From Orenia marismortui DSM 5156 (GTDB lineage: Bacteria; Bacillota; Halanaerobiia; Halobacteroidales; Halobacteroidaceae): a stretch of DNA of 64,000 bases. The notes beneath the pieces are model-generated. The model did not search any database. It was not told the DNA's origin and was given only the letters and a program-made list of their open reading frames with translations. The DNA lies in NCBI RefSeq assembly GCF_000379025.1, contig NZ_KB900617.1:44504-108503 (forward strand), written 5' to 3'. The translations under genes and the position numbers were made by a program. This document shows positions 18,079 to 26,473 of this stretch, in pieces (position 1 is the stretch's first letter; every line of letters starts with the position of its first letter).

Positions 18079-18552
18079 ATAAACCCCTCCTCAATCTAAT
18101 TACTAGCAATCCCTCCTCTTAAACGGAATTCCATCCATTTTTAGCTTAATACCATATATTCTCTATTACCTTAGTAGTCTTTTATAATAGGAAATAAAAA
18201 TACTTTCTCTAACTGTTTAATAGTTTTTTAGCAAAAAAATTTACACCTAGCTATTTAATTAACCTTAAGTAGCAAAAGATAAAAGGAAATGAAAAATTCA
18301 TTCCTCCAATATATCAAATATTCTAGTATTAATTGGTGTGAAAGATAATCTATTAATTTCTTAAAAACAGATAATAATTTTTGATTTTTTCAATAAATGT
18401 CTCCCTATAGAAATATCTTTATAAACTCTTATTTCTTTTGGGCAATATCAAATAAAGCTAAGATAGAATATTCACATTCTTTAGATAGATTCATTATTTG
18501 CTCTATTTATCCGATATCTAGGCAGCTCTAACACTGCTTCTTCAATTTTAAT

Positions 18553-18657
18553 TACGCAATGTTGATCGTGATACTACCGAATCGACTTGGCATAACCACG
18601 ATCTTTTATATTAATACGCAATGTTGATCGTGGTACTACCGAATCGACTTGGCATAA
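18553..18657. repeat. Two 43-bp direct repeats, 19-bp spacer
   Basis: TACGCAATGTTGATCGTG... is present at 18553-18595 and again at 18615-18657 with one mismatch. The spacer contains CCACGATC, the reverse complement of GATCGTGG inside the repeat, so a hairpin can form across the unit. The surrounding gene-free stretch (18079-18848) shows no ORF or recognised RNA. It is less AT-rich than its flanks, which suggests acquired or conserved sequence. Confidence 0.7.
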
Positions 18658-18848
18658 GCTCACTCTGAAACTAAACAGTCACTTTATACTTTATGTGAAA
18701 ATTTGATCTATATAACTAATATATATTATTCATAATGATAAGTTGAATTTAATAATAATCCATATCTCTTTTTACTACTAAAAAGAAGTAATACTATTCA
18801 TTTCACCTTAGATTTACATCTAACCTTAGATAAAAATTTAAAATCAAT

Positions 18849-19550
18849 CTATATATTCTTCAACATTTCTACTACTATCTTATACGAATTATCAGCAGCT
18901 ATCTTTGCAAATTCATCAAAGGAAATATTAGCTTCTCCATCAGCTTTGTCAGACATTGAACGAATGATTACAAAGGGCTTAGAATTCAAAAAACATACCT
19001 GTCCTACTGCTGCTCCTTCCATTTCAGTACAATAACCTCCAAAAGTACTTTCTAACCAGGCTACCTTTTCTCTATCAGCTATGAATTGATCTCCTGATAA
19101 GACTCTTCCTATCAAAACTTTGATATCTTCTTTAGCCGTGACCTTCTCTCCTGCAACTTTAGCTAAATTAACTAACTTCTCCTCAGCCTCAAAAAATACT
19201 CTATCCAAGCCAGGAACTTCGCCATATTCTCTACCAAAACCTGTAACATCAATATCATGTTGTGCTACCTCACTAGAGATCACAATATCACCAACATCTA
19301 ACACTGGATCAACAGCACCAGCTACACCAGTAAAGATAATTTGATCAATAGCAAAATCATCAATTAAAATCTGAGTACAAACAGCAGCATTTACCTTACC
19401 TATACCACTACGAACTAAAACAACTTCCTTATCAAGCAACTCTCCTGCATAAAACTCCATACTCGCCTTATTAAGAGTGTCCTTTAAGTCTAATTCCTCT
19501 TTTAACAACTCTATTTCTATATCCATTGCTCCAATAATACCTATTTTCAA
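18849..19550 (-). CDS. mtnN: 5'-methylthioadenosine/S-adenosylhomocysteine nucleosidase
   Basis: A 233-residue enzyme that cleaves adenine from methylthioadenosine, S-adenosylhomocysteine and 5'-deoxyadenosine, feeding methionine salvage and removing inhibitors of radical SAM enzymes. GIIGAMDIEIELL at the N-terminus, FTGVAGAVDPVLDVGDIVIS, GDQFIADREK and FGGYCTEMEGAAVGQVCF, with the conserved MEGAA stretch, place it firmly in the MtnN family; SMSDKAD provides the catalytic-type Asp. The start is TTG at 19550 behind GGAGTGAAGATAA. It follows the TM1266-like gene and may be the last gene of the divIVA cluster transcript. Confidence 0.94.
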   Translation of the reverse strand: MKIGIIGAMDIEIELLKEELDLKDTLNKASMEFYAGELLDKEVVLVRSGIGKVNAAVCTQILIDDFAIDQIIFTGVAGAVDPVLDVGDIVISSEVAQHDIDVTGFGREYGEVPGLDRVFFEAEEKLVNLAKVAGEKVTAKEDIKVLIGRVLSGDQFIADREKVAWLESTFGGYCTEMEGAAVGQVCFLNSKPFVIIRSMSDKADGEANISFDEFAKIAADNSYKIVVEMLKNI

Positions 19551-19611
19551 TTATCTTCACTCCTCTATATAAAAGTAACTATTAGCTACTAGCTAACAGT
19601 TAATAAACACA

Positions 19612-19857
19612 TTATGTAGTAAGCATTGACTTAACCTTAACTCCATCTATATTACCAGCCTTACCAGCTAGAGCTCCAATCTCATCATTAGTTCCATCCA
19701 CAATTAAGGAAATAATATTCAAACCTCGATCATCATAAGGCAAACCCATTCTTCCAACAATAATATCCCCATAATCAGCCAAAATATCATTTACCTTATT
19801 AGCAGCTTCTAAGCGATCAGAAATAACAATACCAATAACTCCAATACGCTTTTCCAT
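19612..19857 (-). CDS. TM1266-type iron-only hydrogenase regulator
   Basis: An 81-residue protein of the NikR-C-like/ACT-like TM1266 family, annotated as an iron-only hydrogenase system regulator because it co-occurs with [FeFe]-hydrogenase maturation genes. RIGVIGIVISDR, YGDIIVGRMGLPYDDRGLNIISLIVDGTNDEIGALAGK and the GVKVKSML end are characteristic. Start ATG at 19857 after GGGGGGAGATTAG. The gene is not next to hydrogenase genes here; it sits between divIVA and mtnN. It has no DNA-binding domain that I can see, so direct regulation is unproven. Confidence 0.85.
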   Translation of the reverse strand: MEKRIGVIGIVISDRLEAANKVNDILADYGDIIVGRMGLPYDDRGLNIISLIVDGTNDEIGALAGKAGNIDGVKVKSMLTT

Positions 19858-19882
19858 CTAATCTCCCCCCTTACTTCTACTA

Positions 19883-20407
19883 TTAATCTTCTTCTACAAA
19901 TTCTAATTCTTCTTTAATAGCCTGTAAATCCACATTATCATCTTCTAACATCTCTAAATGACTTTCTAAGAACTGTTTTAACCTAATTTTTGTCAAACGT
20001 TCAACATTTGATAGTTTATTGTACTGCTTATATTTTTCTTCTGCTTTATTTTGAGCAACTTGTACTATTTTTTTAGATTCCAATTTAGCATTTTGAATTA
20101 TATCTCTAGCTTTCAGTTCAGCCTCTCTGATAATAAATTCTGCCTCTTTTTCTGCTGTGATTTCTCTAGTTTTAACTACTTCTTCTGCTTTATTCATCTT
20201 TTCTTCTATAGCATATTCTTTTTCTTCATAAGTTTCTACTTCATTTTTTAACTCTTGTATCTCTAGCCTTAACTTATCATTCTCTGATATAATCTCTTCA
20301 TAGTAGACACCTATTAAATCTAAATAATCATCTACCTCTTGAGTATCATAACCTCTAAGAGTTTTTTTAAATTTTTTATTGTAAATATCTGCAGGTGTAA
20401 AAGACAT
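19883..20407 (-). CDS. divIVA: DivIVA domain cell-division protein
   Basis: A 174-residue coiled-coil protein. The N-terminal membrane-curvature module (SFTPADIYNKKFKKTLRGYDTQEVDDYLD, residues 2-30) is the DivIVA signature; residues about 35-140 are a charged, Lys/Glu-rich coiled coil. DivIVA marks division sites and poles and recruits partners. It starts at ATG 20407 after AGGAGGAGATAACTT. It is part of the conserved yggS-sepF-proC-yggT-ylmH-divIVA cluster. Confidence 0.92.
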   Translation of the reverse strand: MSFTPADIYNKKFKKTLRGYDTQEVDDYLDLIGVYYEEIISENDKLRLEIQELKNEVETYEEKEYAIEEKMNKAEEVVKTREITAEKEAEFIIREAELKARDIIQNAKLESKKIVQVAQNKAEEKYKQYNKLSNVERLTKIRLKQFLESHLEMLEDDNVDLQAIKEELEFVEED

Positions 20408-20420
20408 AAGTTATCTCCTC

Positions 20421-21209
20421 CTAAATATATCGCTTCAATTTTACTTTGATTCTTCCTCGATTAGATTCACCTAATAATTCATCAATCTCTACTCTTCCTC
20501 TACCTCGAATAGATATAATATCATCTGTTTGCACAAAGTGTGCTGGATTATCAATAACTTTCCAATTTACCTTTACTTTTCCTTGTTCTATCTCTTTACT
20601 CATTTTATTCCTTGAGGTTGAAAAACCTGAACTAGCTATAGAATCAAGTCTCAAGGAAGCAACAGTTGTATTTATCTCTTTTATTCTTTCAGGCTCAATT
20701 TCTAAAGCATCAAAATCCATCTCTACTACCTCAACTCCAATTTTATGGACTTGCTCAAGGTTTAATAATAGATAATCTCTTATCTCTTTAGCAACAACAG
20801 CTTGACATCCTTGCTTATATAAAATTAAATCACCAACCATCTCTCTTTTAATTCCAGTTCCCAAAATTGACCCCAAGAAATCTCTATGGCTTACTTTTTG
20901 AAATTTAAATTGTCCTCTAATATCGAGTAAAACAATAGGACTTTCAACTATGTCTGGCAGATAATAATCTGGCATTAAGGATATTCTTCTTCTTTCAGCC
21001 CTATCATAACCACCATATTCCAAAAACTTCAGATTAGGAATCTGCTCTAAAATTGCTTTAGCTAAATACAAGTGGTGAGGGTTAAGAAAATTAGTAAAGG
21101 TTGGTTGATGCCTGTTTAAAGCTAAATCTGCTTTATCTAAAATCTGTGATAACTCTATTCTATCCTCTTCATTATTTACATGAGAGAGCAACCTCTCTTT
21201 ATCAACCAC
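20421..21209 (-). CDS. YlmH-type S4-domain RNA-binding protein
   Basis: A protein of about 262 residues, related to Bacillus YlmH, with an S4 RNA-binding domain in the last 70 residues (LRLDSIASSGFSTSRNKMSKEIEQGKVKVNW). The N-terminal domain includes FTNFLNPHHLYLAKAIL and FLEYGGYDRAERRRISLMP. YlmH has been linked to division and, more recently, to ribosome rescue. I choose GTG at 21209 as the start, eight bases after AGGAG; an in-frame GTG three codons earlier overlaps that ribosome binding site. It lies 13 bases ahead of divIVA, so the two are co-transcribed. Confidence 0.87.
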   Translation of the reverse strand: MVDKERLLSHVNNEEDRIELSQILDKADLALNRHQPTFTNFLNPHHLYLAKAILEQIPNLKFLEYGGYDRAERRRISLMPDYYLPDIVESPIVLLDIRGQFKFQKVSHRDFLGSILGTGIKREMVGDLILYKQGCQAVVAKEIRDYLLLNLEQVHKIGVEVVEMDFDALEIEPERIKEINTTVASLRLDSIASSGFSTSRNKMSKEIEQGKVKVNWKVIDNPAHFVQTDDIISIRGRGRVEIDELLGESNRGRIKVKLKRYI

Positions 21210-21235
21210 TATTATCACTCCTAGTACCTTAATTG

Positions 21236-21267
21236 TTGATAATTAGTCGATATCGACTAATTATCAA
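21236..21267. repeat. 32-bp perfect palindrome between yggT and ylmH
   Basis: TTGATAATTAGTCGAT and its exact reverse complement adjoin at 21251/21252. The element lies inside the cluster between two co-directional genes and has no T-run, so it is not a typical terminator. It could be an mRNA processing or stability hairpin or an intergenic repeat. Confidence 0.6.
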
Positions 21268-21277
21268 TATCTAATTA

Positions 21278-21547
21278 CTAAAATAAATAAATTAATAGTC
21301 TAATCAATCCATCTCTAATGATTTGTAAAGCTAAAAAGGCAATAATTGGTGAAAAATCAATTCCTCCAAAGGAAGGCAACAACTCACGAATTGGTCCTAA
21401 GATTGGTTCTGTAAAACGATAAATAAACTCCATTAGCTTTCTCATCCCTTCATGATGAGCTGGAGGACGTACCCATGATGCTATAATCCTAGCAAGAATT
21501 AAATAATAAAAGAACTTAAAAACTAAATCTACCAGTGAAATTAACAT
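21278..21547 (-). CDS. yggT: YggT family membrane protein
   Basis: An 89-residue protein with two hydrophobic helices flanking the conserved loop MEFIYRFTEPILGPIRELLPSFGGIDFSPI, typical of YggT/Ycf19 proteins found near divIVA and ftsZ. Start ATG at 21547 after GGGGGGAGGAGTAATAG; that ribosome binding site lies in the last codons of proC, whose stop is only four bases upstream. Function is poorly known; links to division and osmotic tolerance have been proposed in other bacteria. Confidence 0.9.
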   Translation of the reverse strand: MLISLVDLVFKFFYYLILARIIASWVRPPAHHEGMRKLMEFIYRFTEPILGPIRELLPSFGGIDFSPIIAFLALQIIRDGLIRLLIYLF

Positions 21548-21550
21548 CTA

Positions 21551-22369
21551 TTACTCCTCCCCCCTTAATTCTTTAGATTTCAATGTAGCCGCTTCTATAG
21601 CCGAATAAAAAGCTGAACGAACTCCTTTTTCTTCTAATATCTTTAAACCTGTAATTGTTGTACCTCCAGGAGAGGTTACCATATCCTTTAATTGAGCAGG
21701 ATGCTTTTCTAACTCTAAAACCATTTTAGCAGAGCCAATTATAGTTTGTAAAGCTAATTCTAAAGCATTATCTCTGGATAAACCAACATTTACTCCTGCA
21801 TCAGCTAAGGCCTCAATAATTAAATAGATATAAGCTGGACCACTTCCACTTAACCCAGTTACAGCATCCATTAAATCTTCTTCTACCTCAACTAGATTAC
21901 CAACACTACTAAATATCTCTTCTACTAATTCTTTATCCTCTGCTTCAAAATCGCTTCCTAGGGTATAGGCTATAGCTCCTTCACCAATTAAAGCAGGAGT
22001 ATTTGGCATCAATCTAACAACTGTATTATTTGAAGATAAATATTCTTTTATCATTTTAGTTGTAACCCCTGCTGCTATTGAGAATATTTTTTGAGATTCA
22101 TCAATATCTTCTTCTAACTCTTTTAAAACTACAGGAATCACTTTAGGCTTAACTGCCATAATAATATAATCTACATTCTTAAGCAATTCAAAATTATCTT
22201 TAGCTATTATTACCTGATACTTATCCTTTAATAAGTCTAACCTTTCTGCTTTAATATCACTAATATACATCTGATTTGGCAGAAAGATCCCAGAATTTAA
22301 AATACCTTTGATCAAAGCTTCTGCCATAGACCCCGCACCAATAAATCCTATCTTCTTATTACTTGGCAT
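21551..22369 (-). CDS. proC: Pyrroline-5-carboxylate reductase
   Basis: A 272-residue NAD(P)H-dependent reductase making proline in the last step of its synthesis. KKIGFIGAGSMAEALIKGIL is the Rossmann dinucleotide fold; VVRLMPNTPALIGEGA, LSGSGPAYIYLIIEALADAGV and the C-terminal MVTSPGGTTITGLKILEEKG are hallmark motifs. The correct start is ATG at 22369 (MPSNKKIG), after AAGGAGAGTTTAT; the frame stays open 11 codons further but inside sepF. It overlaps the end of sepF by 11 bases, implying coupled translation. The position among division genes is a common Firmicutes arrangement. Confidence 0.95.
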   Translation of the reverse strand: MPSNKKIGFIGAGSMAEALIKGILNSGIFLPNQMYISDIKAERLDLLKDKYQVIIAKDNFELLKNVDYIIMAVKPKVIPVVLKELEEDIDESQKIFSIAAGVTTKMIKEYLSSNNTVVRLMPNTPALIGEGAIAYTLGSDFEAEDKELVEEIFSSVGNLVEVEEDLMDAVTGLSGSGPAYIYLIIEALADAGVNVGLSRDNALELALQTIIGSAKMVLELEKHPAQLKDMVTSPGGTTITGLKILEEKGVRSAFYSAIEAATLKSKELRGEE

Positions 22370-22790
22370 ATAAACTCTCCTTCTCTTCTTTAGATAGACC
22401 ATTATTATCAGCTTGATAATTTATCTCTACAGTTTCAGGTGCAAATAAAAAGATGCCTTCACTAACCTTTTCTACATTTCCATCTAAAGCATAAATCACT
22501 CCACTTATAAAATCAATAATTCTAGTAGCTAGTTGATGTTCTACATCACTTAAGTTAAGCAATACCGACTGCTTATTTTTTAATTCATCAGCTATCTGCT
22601 GTGTATCTTCAAAAGAACTAGGCTTAATAATTGTCATATTCTTTTCAGAATCAGAAACAATAGAATTAAAATCTAGATCTCTTTCAATGTCATCTTGCTG
22701 ATAACTATTACTCTCTCTCTCTATCTCTTGGGGACTTAAAGAAAAGAATTGATCAATTTTATTTAATAAAGTATCTATAAACTCCATCAT
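22359..22790 (-). CDS. sepF: Cell division protein SepF
   Basis: A 143-residue protein that binds FtsZ filaments and aligns the Z-ring. It has an N-terminal amphipathic segment (MEFIDTLLNKIDQFF) that probably attaches to the membrane, a variable acidic linker, and the SepF core with MTIIKPSSFEDTQQIADELKNKQSVLLNL, RIIDFISGVIYALDGNVEKVSEGIFLFAP. Start ATG at 22790 overlaps the yggS stop by four bases (ATGA). Presence of both SepF and DivIVA supports a Gram-positive-type divisome. Confidence 0.94.
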   Translation of the reverse strand: MMEFIDTLLNKIDQFFSLSPQEIERESNSYQQDDIERDLDFNSIVSDSEKNMTIIKPSSFEDTQQIADELKNKQSVLLNLSDVEHQLATRIIDFISGVIYALDGNVEKVSEGIFLFAPETVEINYQADNNGLSKEEKESLYAK

Positions 22791-23488
22791 TTATACTCCC
22801 TTTCTCCAAAAATTCCTGATCCAACCCTTAAAATAGTTGCTCCTTCTTCAATTGCCACCTCTAAATCATTGGTCATCCCCATCGATAATTCATCCATCTC
22901 CACATTTTCTATTCCTATAGCTTCTATTTTTAACGCTAATTCTTTTAATTTGCGAAAATATGGCCTTACCTCTTCAGGGTCATCAGAATATGGAGCAATT
23001 GTCATTAATCCTTTTATCTTTACATATTCAAGTTTAGATATATTCTTAATCAATTCAATTGCTTCTTTAGAATAAATACCAAATTTATTATCATCTTCAG
23101 CAGTATTTACTTGTATAAGAATATTCATTACCCTATCTTCTTGCTTAGACCTTTTATTGATCTCCTTAGCTAACCTTAAACTATCTACAGAATGAATCAA
23201 GGTACATCTATGTCTTCTAGCTAAATACTTAACCTTATTTCTTTGTAAGTGACCAATCATATGCCACCTTACTTCAGAATCAAATTCATCATATTTATCT
23301 GTTAATTCTTGTACCCTACTCTCTCCAAAATCATTAATTCCATCATCTAAAATAACTTTCATCTTCTCCAAAGAATGATATTTAGAGATAGGTAATAATT
23401 TAATCTCTGAAATATTACGTCCTGCTCTTTTAGCAGCCTTCTCAATTCTCTCTTCTATTTTATGTAATCTACTTTGGATATCTTGCAT
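22787..23488 (-). CDS. yggS: YggS family pyridoxal-phosphate homeostasis protein
   Basis: A protein of 233 residues with the alanine-racemase-like fold that binds PLP and buffers its level. The PLP lysine lies in IKLLPISKYHSLEKMK, and FGESRVQELTDKYDEF, WHMIGHLQRNKVKYL, LIQVNTAEDDNKFGI and LSMGMTNDLEVAIEEGATILRVGSGIFG are all conserved. I place the start at ATG 23488 because GGGAGG lies six bases upstream; the frame is open 16 codons further without a ribosome binding site. First gene of the division cluster. Confidence 0.93.
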   Translation of the reverse strand: MQDIQSRLHKIEERIEKAAKRAGRNISEIKLLPISKYHSLEKMKVILDDGINDFGESRVQELTDKYDEFDSEVRWHMIGHLQRNKVKYLARRHRCTLIHSVDSLRLAKEINKRSKQEDRVMNILIQVNTAEDDNKFGIYSKEAIELIKNISKLEYVKIKGLMTIAPYSDDPEEVRPYFRKLKELALKIEAIGIENVEMDELSMGMTNDLEVAIEEGATILRVGSGIFGEREYK

Positions 23489-23533
23489 AATCAACCTCCC
23501 TACTATAATTATATATTTATTATTCTTTTTCTG

Positions 23534-23561
23534 CAAAAAAAATACACCTATCTGGTGTATT
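23534..23561 (-). terminator. Terminator upstream of yggS cluster
   Basis: Minus-strand AATACACC/GGTGTATT stem followed by eight T residues, separating the PIN-PhoH gene from yggS. Confidence 0.8.
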
Positions 23562-23640
23562 ATAGAAATAATTAAATATAGCTAAATAAATATACCAATT
23601 ACAAAGTTTATTTTTTAACGATTATTAGATATTAATTAAT

Positions 23641-23692
23641 TTCTGGCTTTTAGTTAAACATTTTAATATTTGCTTAAAACTAAAAACCAGAA
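23641..23692. repeat. Imperfect inverted repeat behind PIN-PhoH gene
   Basis: TTCTGGCTTTTAGTT (23641-23655) and AACTAAAAACCAGAA (23678-23692) form a near-perfect 15-bp stem with a 22-base loop. It has no T-run and precedes the true terminator, so it may be an intergenic repeat or an mRNA 3'-end hairpin. Confidence 0.5.
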
Positions 23693-23743
23693 ATCAGTAT
23701 CTAAATTGATATAATAATACACCCATTTAAGATATAAGAGTTA

Positions 23744-25063
23744 TTATAATGAACTAGCTGCTATTTCAGCCAATTCTGATCTTTCACCTTTAGATAAAGT
23801 TATATGACCAACTAATTCTTTATCTTTTAATCTCTCAACTAAATAAGTTAACCCATTGCTATTACTATCAAGGTATGGATGATCAATTTGATAAGGGTCT
23901 CCAGTCAATACAATCTTTGTATTCTCACCTGCTCGAGTAATAATAGTCTTAATCTCATGGGGAGTTAGGTTTTGTGCTTCATCAACTATAATAAATTGAT
24001 TTGGAATACTTCTACCTCTAATATAAGTTATTGCTTCCATTTCAATTAAACCCATTTCCTTTAAATCTGCTACAGCACTGGCTGTATTCTCATCTTTGCC
24101 CCCTACCAAAAATTCCATATTATCAAAGATAGGTCTCATCCAAGGAGCTAACTTTTCATCTTTATCTCCTGGTAAGAACCCTAAATCATTACCCATAGGA
24201 ACAATAGGACGTGTTACTATCAACTTTTTATAATCTTTATCTTCTACAACTTTTTGTAATCCCGCTGCTAAAGCTAATAATGTCTTTCCAGTACCTGCTT
24301 TCCCCACTAAAGTAACTAATTTAATATTATCATTTAACAATAATTCAAAAGCACATCTCTGTTCTCTATTTCTAGGAACAATCCCCCATACATCGCTAGA
24401 ATTAAATATAAATGGGACTAAATAATTTTTACTTTTATCATATCTACATAGAGCAGATTGAGATCCACCAAAACTATCCTCTAAATTAACAAATTGATTA
24501 GAATATAGCTTTTCATCTAAAGATAATTCTTCTTGATTCAATCGCTTATTTGAAAAGAAGCTATTGATTTTATCAGCAGGAACTTTTATATCTTTAAGTC
24601 CTGAGTATAATTCATCAATATCAATTGCATCTGTAGCATAATCTTCAGCTTTAATGCCCAGTGCATCTGCTTTAATTCTCATATTGATATCTTTAGTAAC
24701 TAAAATAACGGGAATATCTTGTTCATTTTGTAAACCTAAACTTGTAGCTAAAATTCGATTGTCAGGTTTGTTAGGATCAATACCTTTAGGTAATTGAGCT
24801 AGAACTTGATGGTTTAATTCAATTTTAATCTTACCACCATTATCTAACTCTACTCCTTCAGATAACTTCCCTTTTTTCCTTAGTTCATCTACATATCTTG
24901 AGAATAATCTGGCATTTCTACCAACTGAATCCTGCCTTTTCTTCTTATCATCTACTTCTTCAATCACAACCATTGGAATAATTATATTATTATCTTCAAA
25001 TGAAAATATTGATTTTGGATCATGAAGTATAACATTTGTATCTAATATATAAATTTTTTTCAT
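23744..25063 (-). CDS. PIN domain-PhoH ATPase fusion
   Basis: A 439-residue protein related to Bacillus YlaK and mycobacterial PhoH2: an N-terminal PIN ribonuclease domain (KIYILDTNVILHDPKSIF, IIPMVVIEEVDDKK, PDNRILATSLGL, VTKDINMRIKADALG) and a C-terminal PhoH ATPase with Walker A LVGKAGTGKTLLALAAGL and Walker B QFIIVDEAQNLTPHEIKTIITR. PhoH2 proteins unwind and cut RNA. The start is ATG at 25063; the frame extends six codons upstream to GTG. It lies 25 bases behind the HlyD-like gene, so co-transcription is likely. Confidence 0.92.
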   Translation of the reverse strand: MKKIYILDTNVILHDPKSIFSFEDNNIIIPMVVIEEVDDKKKRQDSVGRNARLFSRYVDELRKKGKLSEGVELDNGGKIKIELNHQVLAQLPKGIDPNKPDNRILATSLGLQNEQDIPVILVTKDINMRIKADALGIKAEDYATDAIDIDELYSGLKDIKVPADKINSFFSNKRLNQEELSLDEKLYSNQFVNLEDSFGGSQSALCRYDKSKNYLVPFIFNSSDVWGIVPRNREQRCAFELLLNDNIKLVTLVGKAGTGKTLLALAAGLQKVVEDKDYKKLIVTRPIVPMGNDLGFLPGDKDEKLAPWMRPIFDNMEFLVGGKDENTASAVADLKEMGLIEMEAITYIRGRSIPNQFIIVDEAQNLTPHEIKTIITRAGENTKIVLTGDPYQIDHPYLDSNSNGLTYLVERLKDKELVGHITLSKGERSELAEIAASSL

Positions 25064-25088
25064 AATTATCCACCCCATCACAATAATA

Positions 25089-26009
25089 TTAATTTAGAAT
25101 TACTTTAACTCCAGGTCCTATTCCTTTAATAACTGCTTTTCCTTCTACTTCTCCTAATACTTTAATTTCTTTAAAGTATTTTTTAGTATAACCATTTACC
25201 ATAACTCCTACTTTATCACCTCTTTTTACCAAAGAAGAACTCGGAACCACTATTCCATGATATCTTTTTCTAATAATTTCAACATCAACTCTTCTTAAAT
25301 CAACTAATTCAGGAATAAATTTGTTAAATTTAATTACCATAATATTTTGAGGTTTATCTGGAATAATAGATCTTATCTTCCCTTTAAAATAAACTCCTTT
25401 TAATTGAGAAAATAATACCTCTATAGTAGTTCCAACTTCATAGTTAGATAGTTGATTTTGGGGTAATAAAACCGCTAGATAAAAAGTAAAATTATCAATG
25501 ATTTTAAAAATTGGTCTACCAAGATTAACATTATCTCCTGAGTTAATCGGATTAATCTTACCTTTTAAATTAATAAAAGAGTCATAGTTTAATTTATCAA
25601 TATTCTCTTCTCTTAAGGTCATTTCTAAACCATCTATTTTATAGCTAACTATTCCAGCATAATAATTATATAAGTTATCTTCTTCATTAATATTACGAAT
25701 AGTTGCTATATGGTTTCCTGTACTTATTCTTTCCCCTTCGTTTTGATAAAGTTTAATTTTTCCTCTTTTAGGAGCAAAGGTAACCCTTTCCTTTCTAATC
25801 AAAAGCCCTGAAGTTTTAATATGATCTTTAATTGTTTCATAGGAAGTCATTACTATCTTACTAGAATGATAACCTAAAAAATTAATTATAAAAATAATTA
25901 ACAATCCACTAATAATAATTGTTAATAAGAATTTAATAAATCCACTCAAATTATTTCTTTTTACCTTCTTATGATCAACCTTACTGGTTATTCTCCCAAA
26001 ATCTCTCAT
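25089..26009 (-). CDS. HlyD-like membrane-anchored protein
   Basis: A 306-residue protein with a cytoplasmic N-terminus of about 25 residues, one membrane segment (FLLTIIISGLLIIFIINFL) and an extracytoplasmic part with biotinyl/lipoyl-like half motifs and a barrel, as in HlyD-type adaptor proteins (VTFAPKRGKIKLYQNEGERISTGNHIATI; GIVVPSSSLVKRGDKVGVMV). No transport partner is adjacent. Genes of this type often stand near sepF/yggS in clostridial genomes, so a cell-envelope role is plausible. Start ATG at 26009 after GGTAGGGTTACT; the frame is open nine codons further. Confidence 0.7.
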   Translation of the reverse strand: MRDFGRITSKVDHKKVKRNNLSGFIKFLLTIIISGLLIIFIINFLGYHSSKIVMTSYETIKDHIKTSGLLIRKERVTFAPKRGKIKLYQNEGERISTGNHIATIRNINEEDNLYNYYAGIVSYKIDGLEMTLREENIDKLNYDSFINLKGKINPINSGDNVNLGRPIFKIIDNFTFYLAVLLPQNQLSNYEVGTTIEVLFSQLKGVYFKGKIRSIIPDKPQNIMVIKFNKFIPELVDLRRVDVEIIRKRYHGIVVPSSSLVKRGDKVGVMVNGYTKKYFKEIKVLGEVEGKAVIKGIGPGVKVILN

Positions 26010-26412
26010 AGTAACCCTACCTTCAATTAAAAGCAATAAATTTTTAGAGATTATTACTCCATACTTTTATAAAATTTAATGTTAAATTAACTCTAGTAAT
26101 TTAGCAAAGGATTTATATAATTATATATTTCTTTTTCAAATCATATAATTCCTACTTATATTTAAAAATAATCTTAAATTTAATGTTTCTTGAAGGTTTT
26201 CTACCTATCTAAGATATATTTCATCTTAGGATTACTCTACCTATCTATTTAATATAATATTAAGTAATATGTAAAAATATGTTTTAATTTCATCAATTGG
26301 TCTTGTTAAGATAATTATACCTATGTTTAGATGTTCCATTATAATATAGATTTAAGCTATTTAATTATCAATTATAACAGATTTACTACTAAAGCTCAAT
26401 AGCATTTATCTT

Positions 26413-26460
26413 TATAAATAAAAAGAGCTTAATCATATGATTAAGCTCTTTTTATTTATA
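26413..26460. terminator. 48-nt palindromic terminator after DAACS gene
   Basis: A perfect palindrome of two 24-base arms with A-rich and T-rich ends works on either strand. It closes the symporter gene at 26474. The adjoining 26010-26412 is AT-rich and shows no gene or other signal. Confidence 0.8.
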
Positions 26461-26473
26461 AATTTATATAAAA

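Noticed and set aside
18553-18657. CRISPR array
   Set aside because: Only two repeats, each 43 bp with a 19-bp spacer, and no cas genes in the window.
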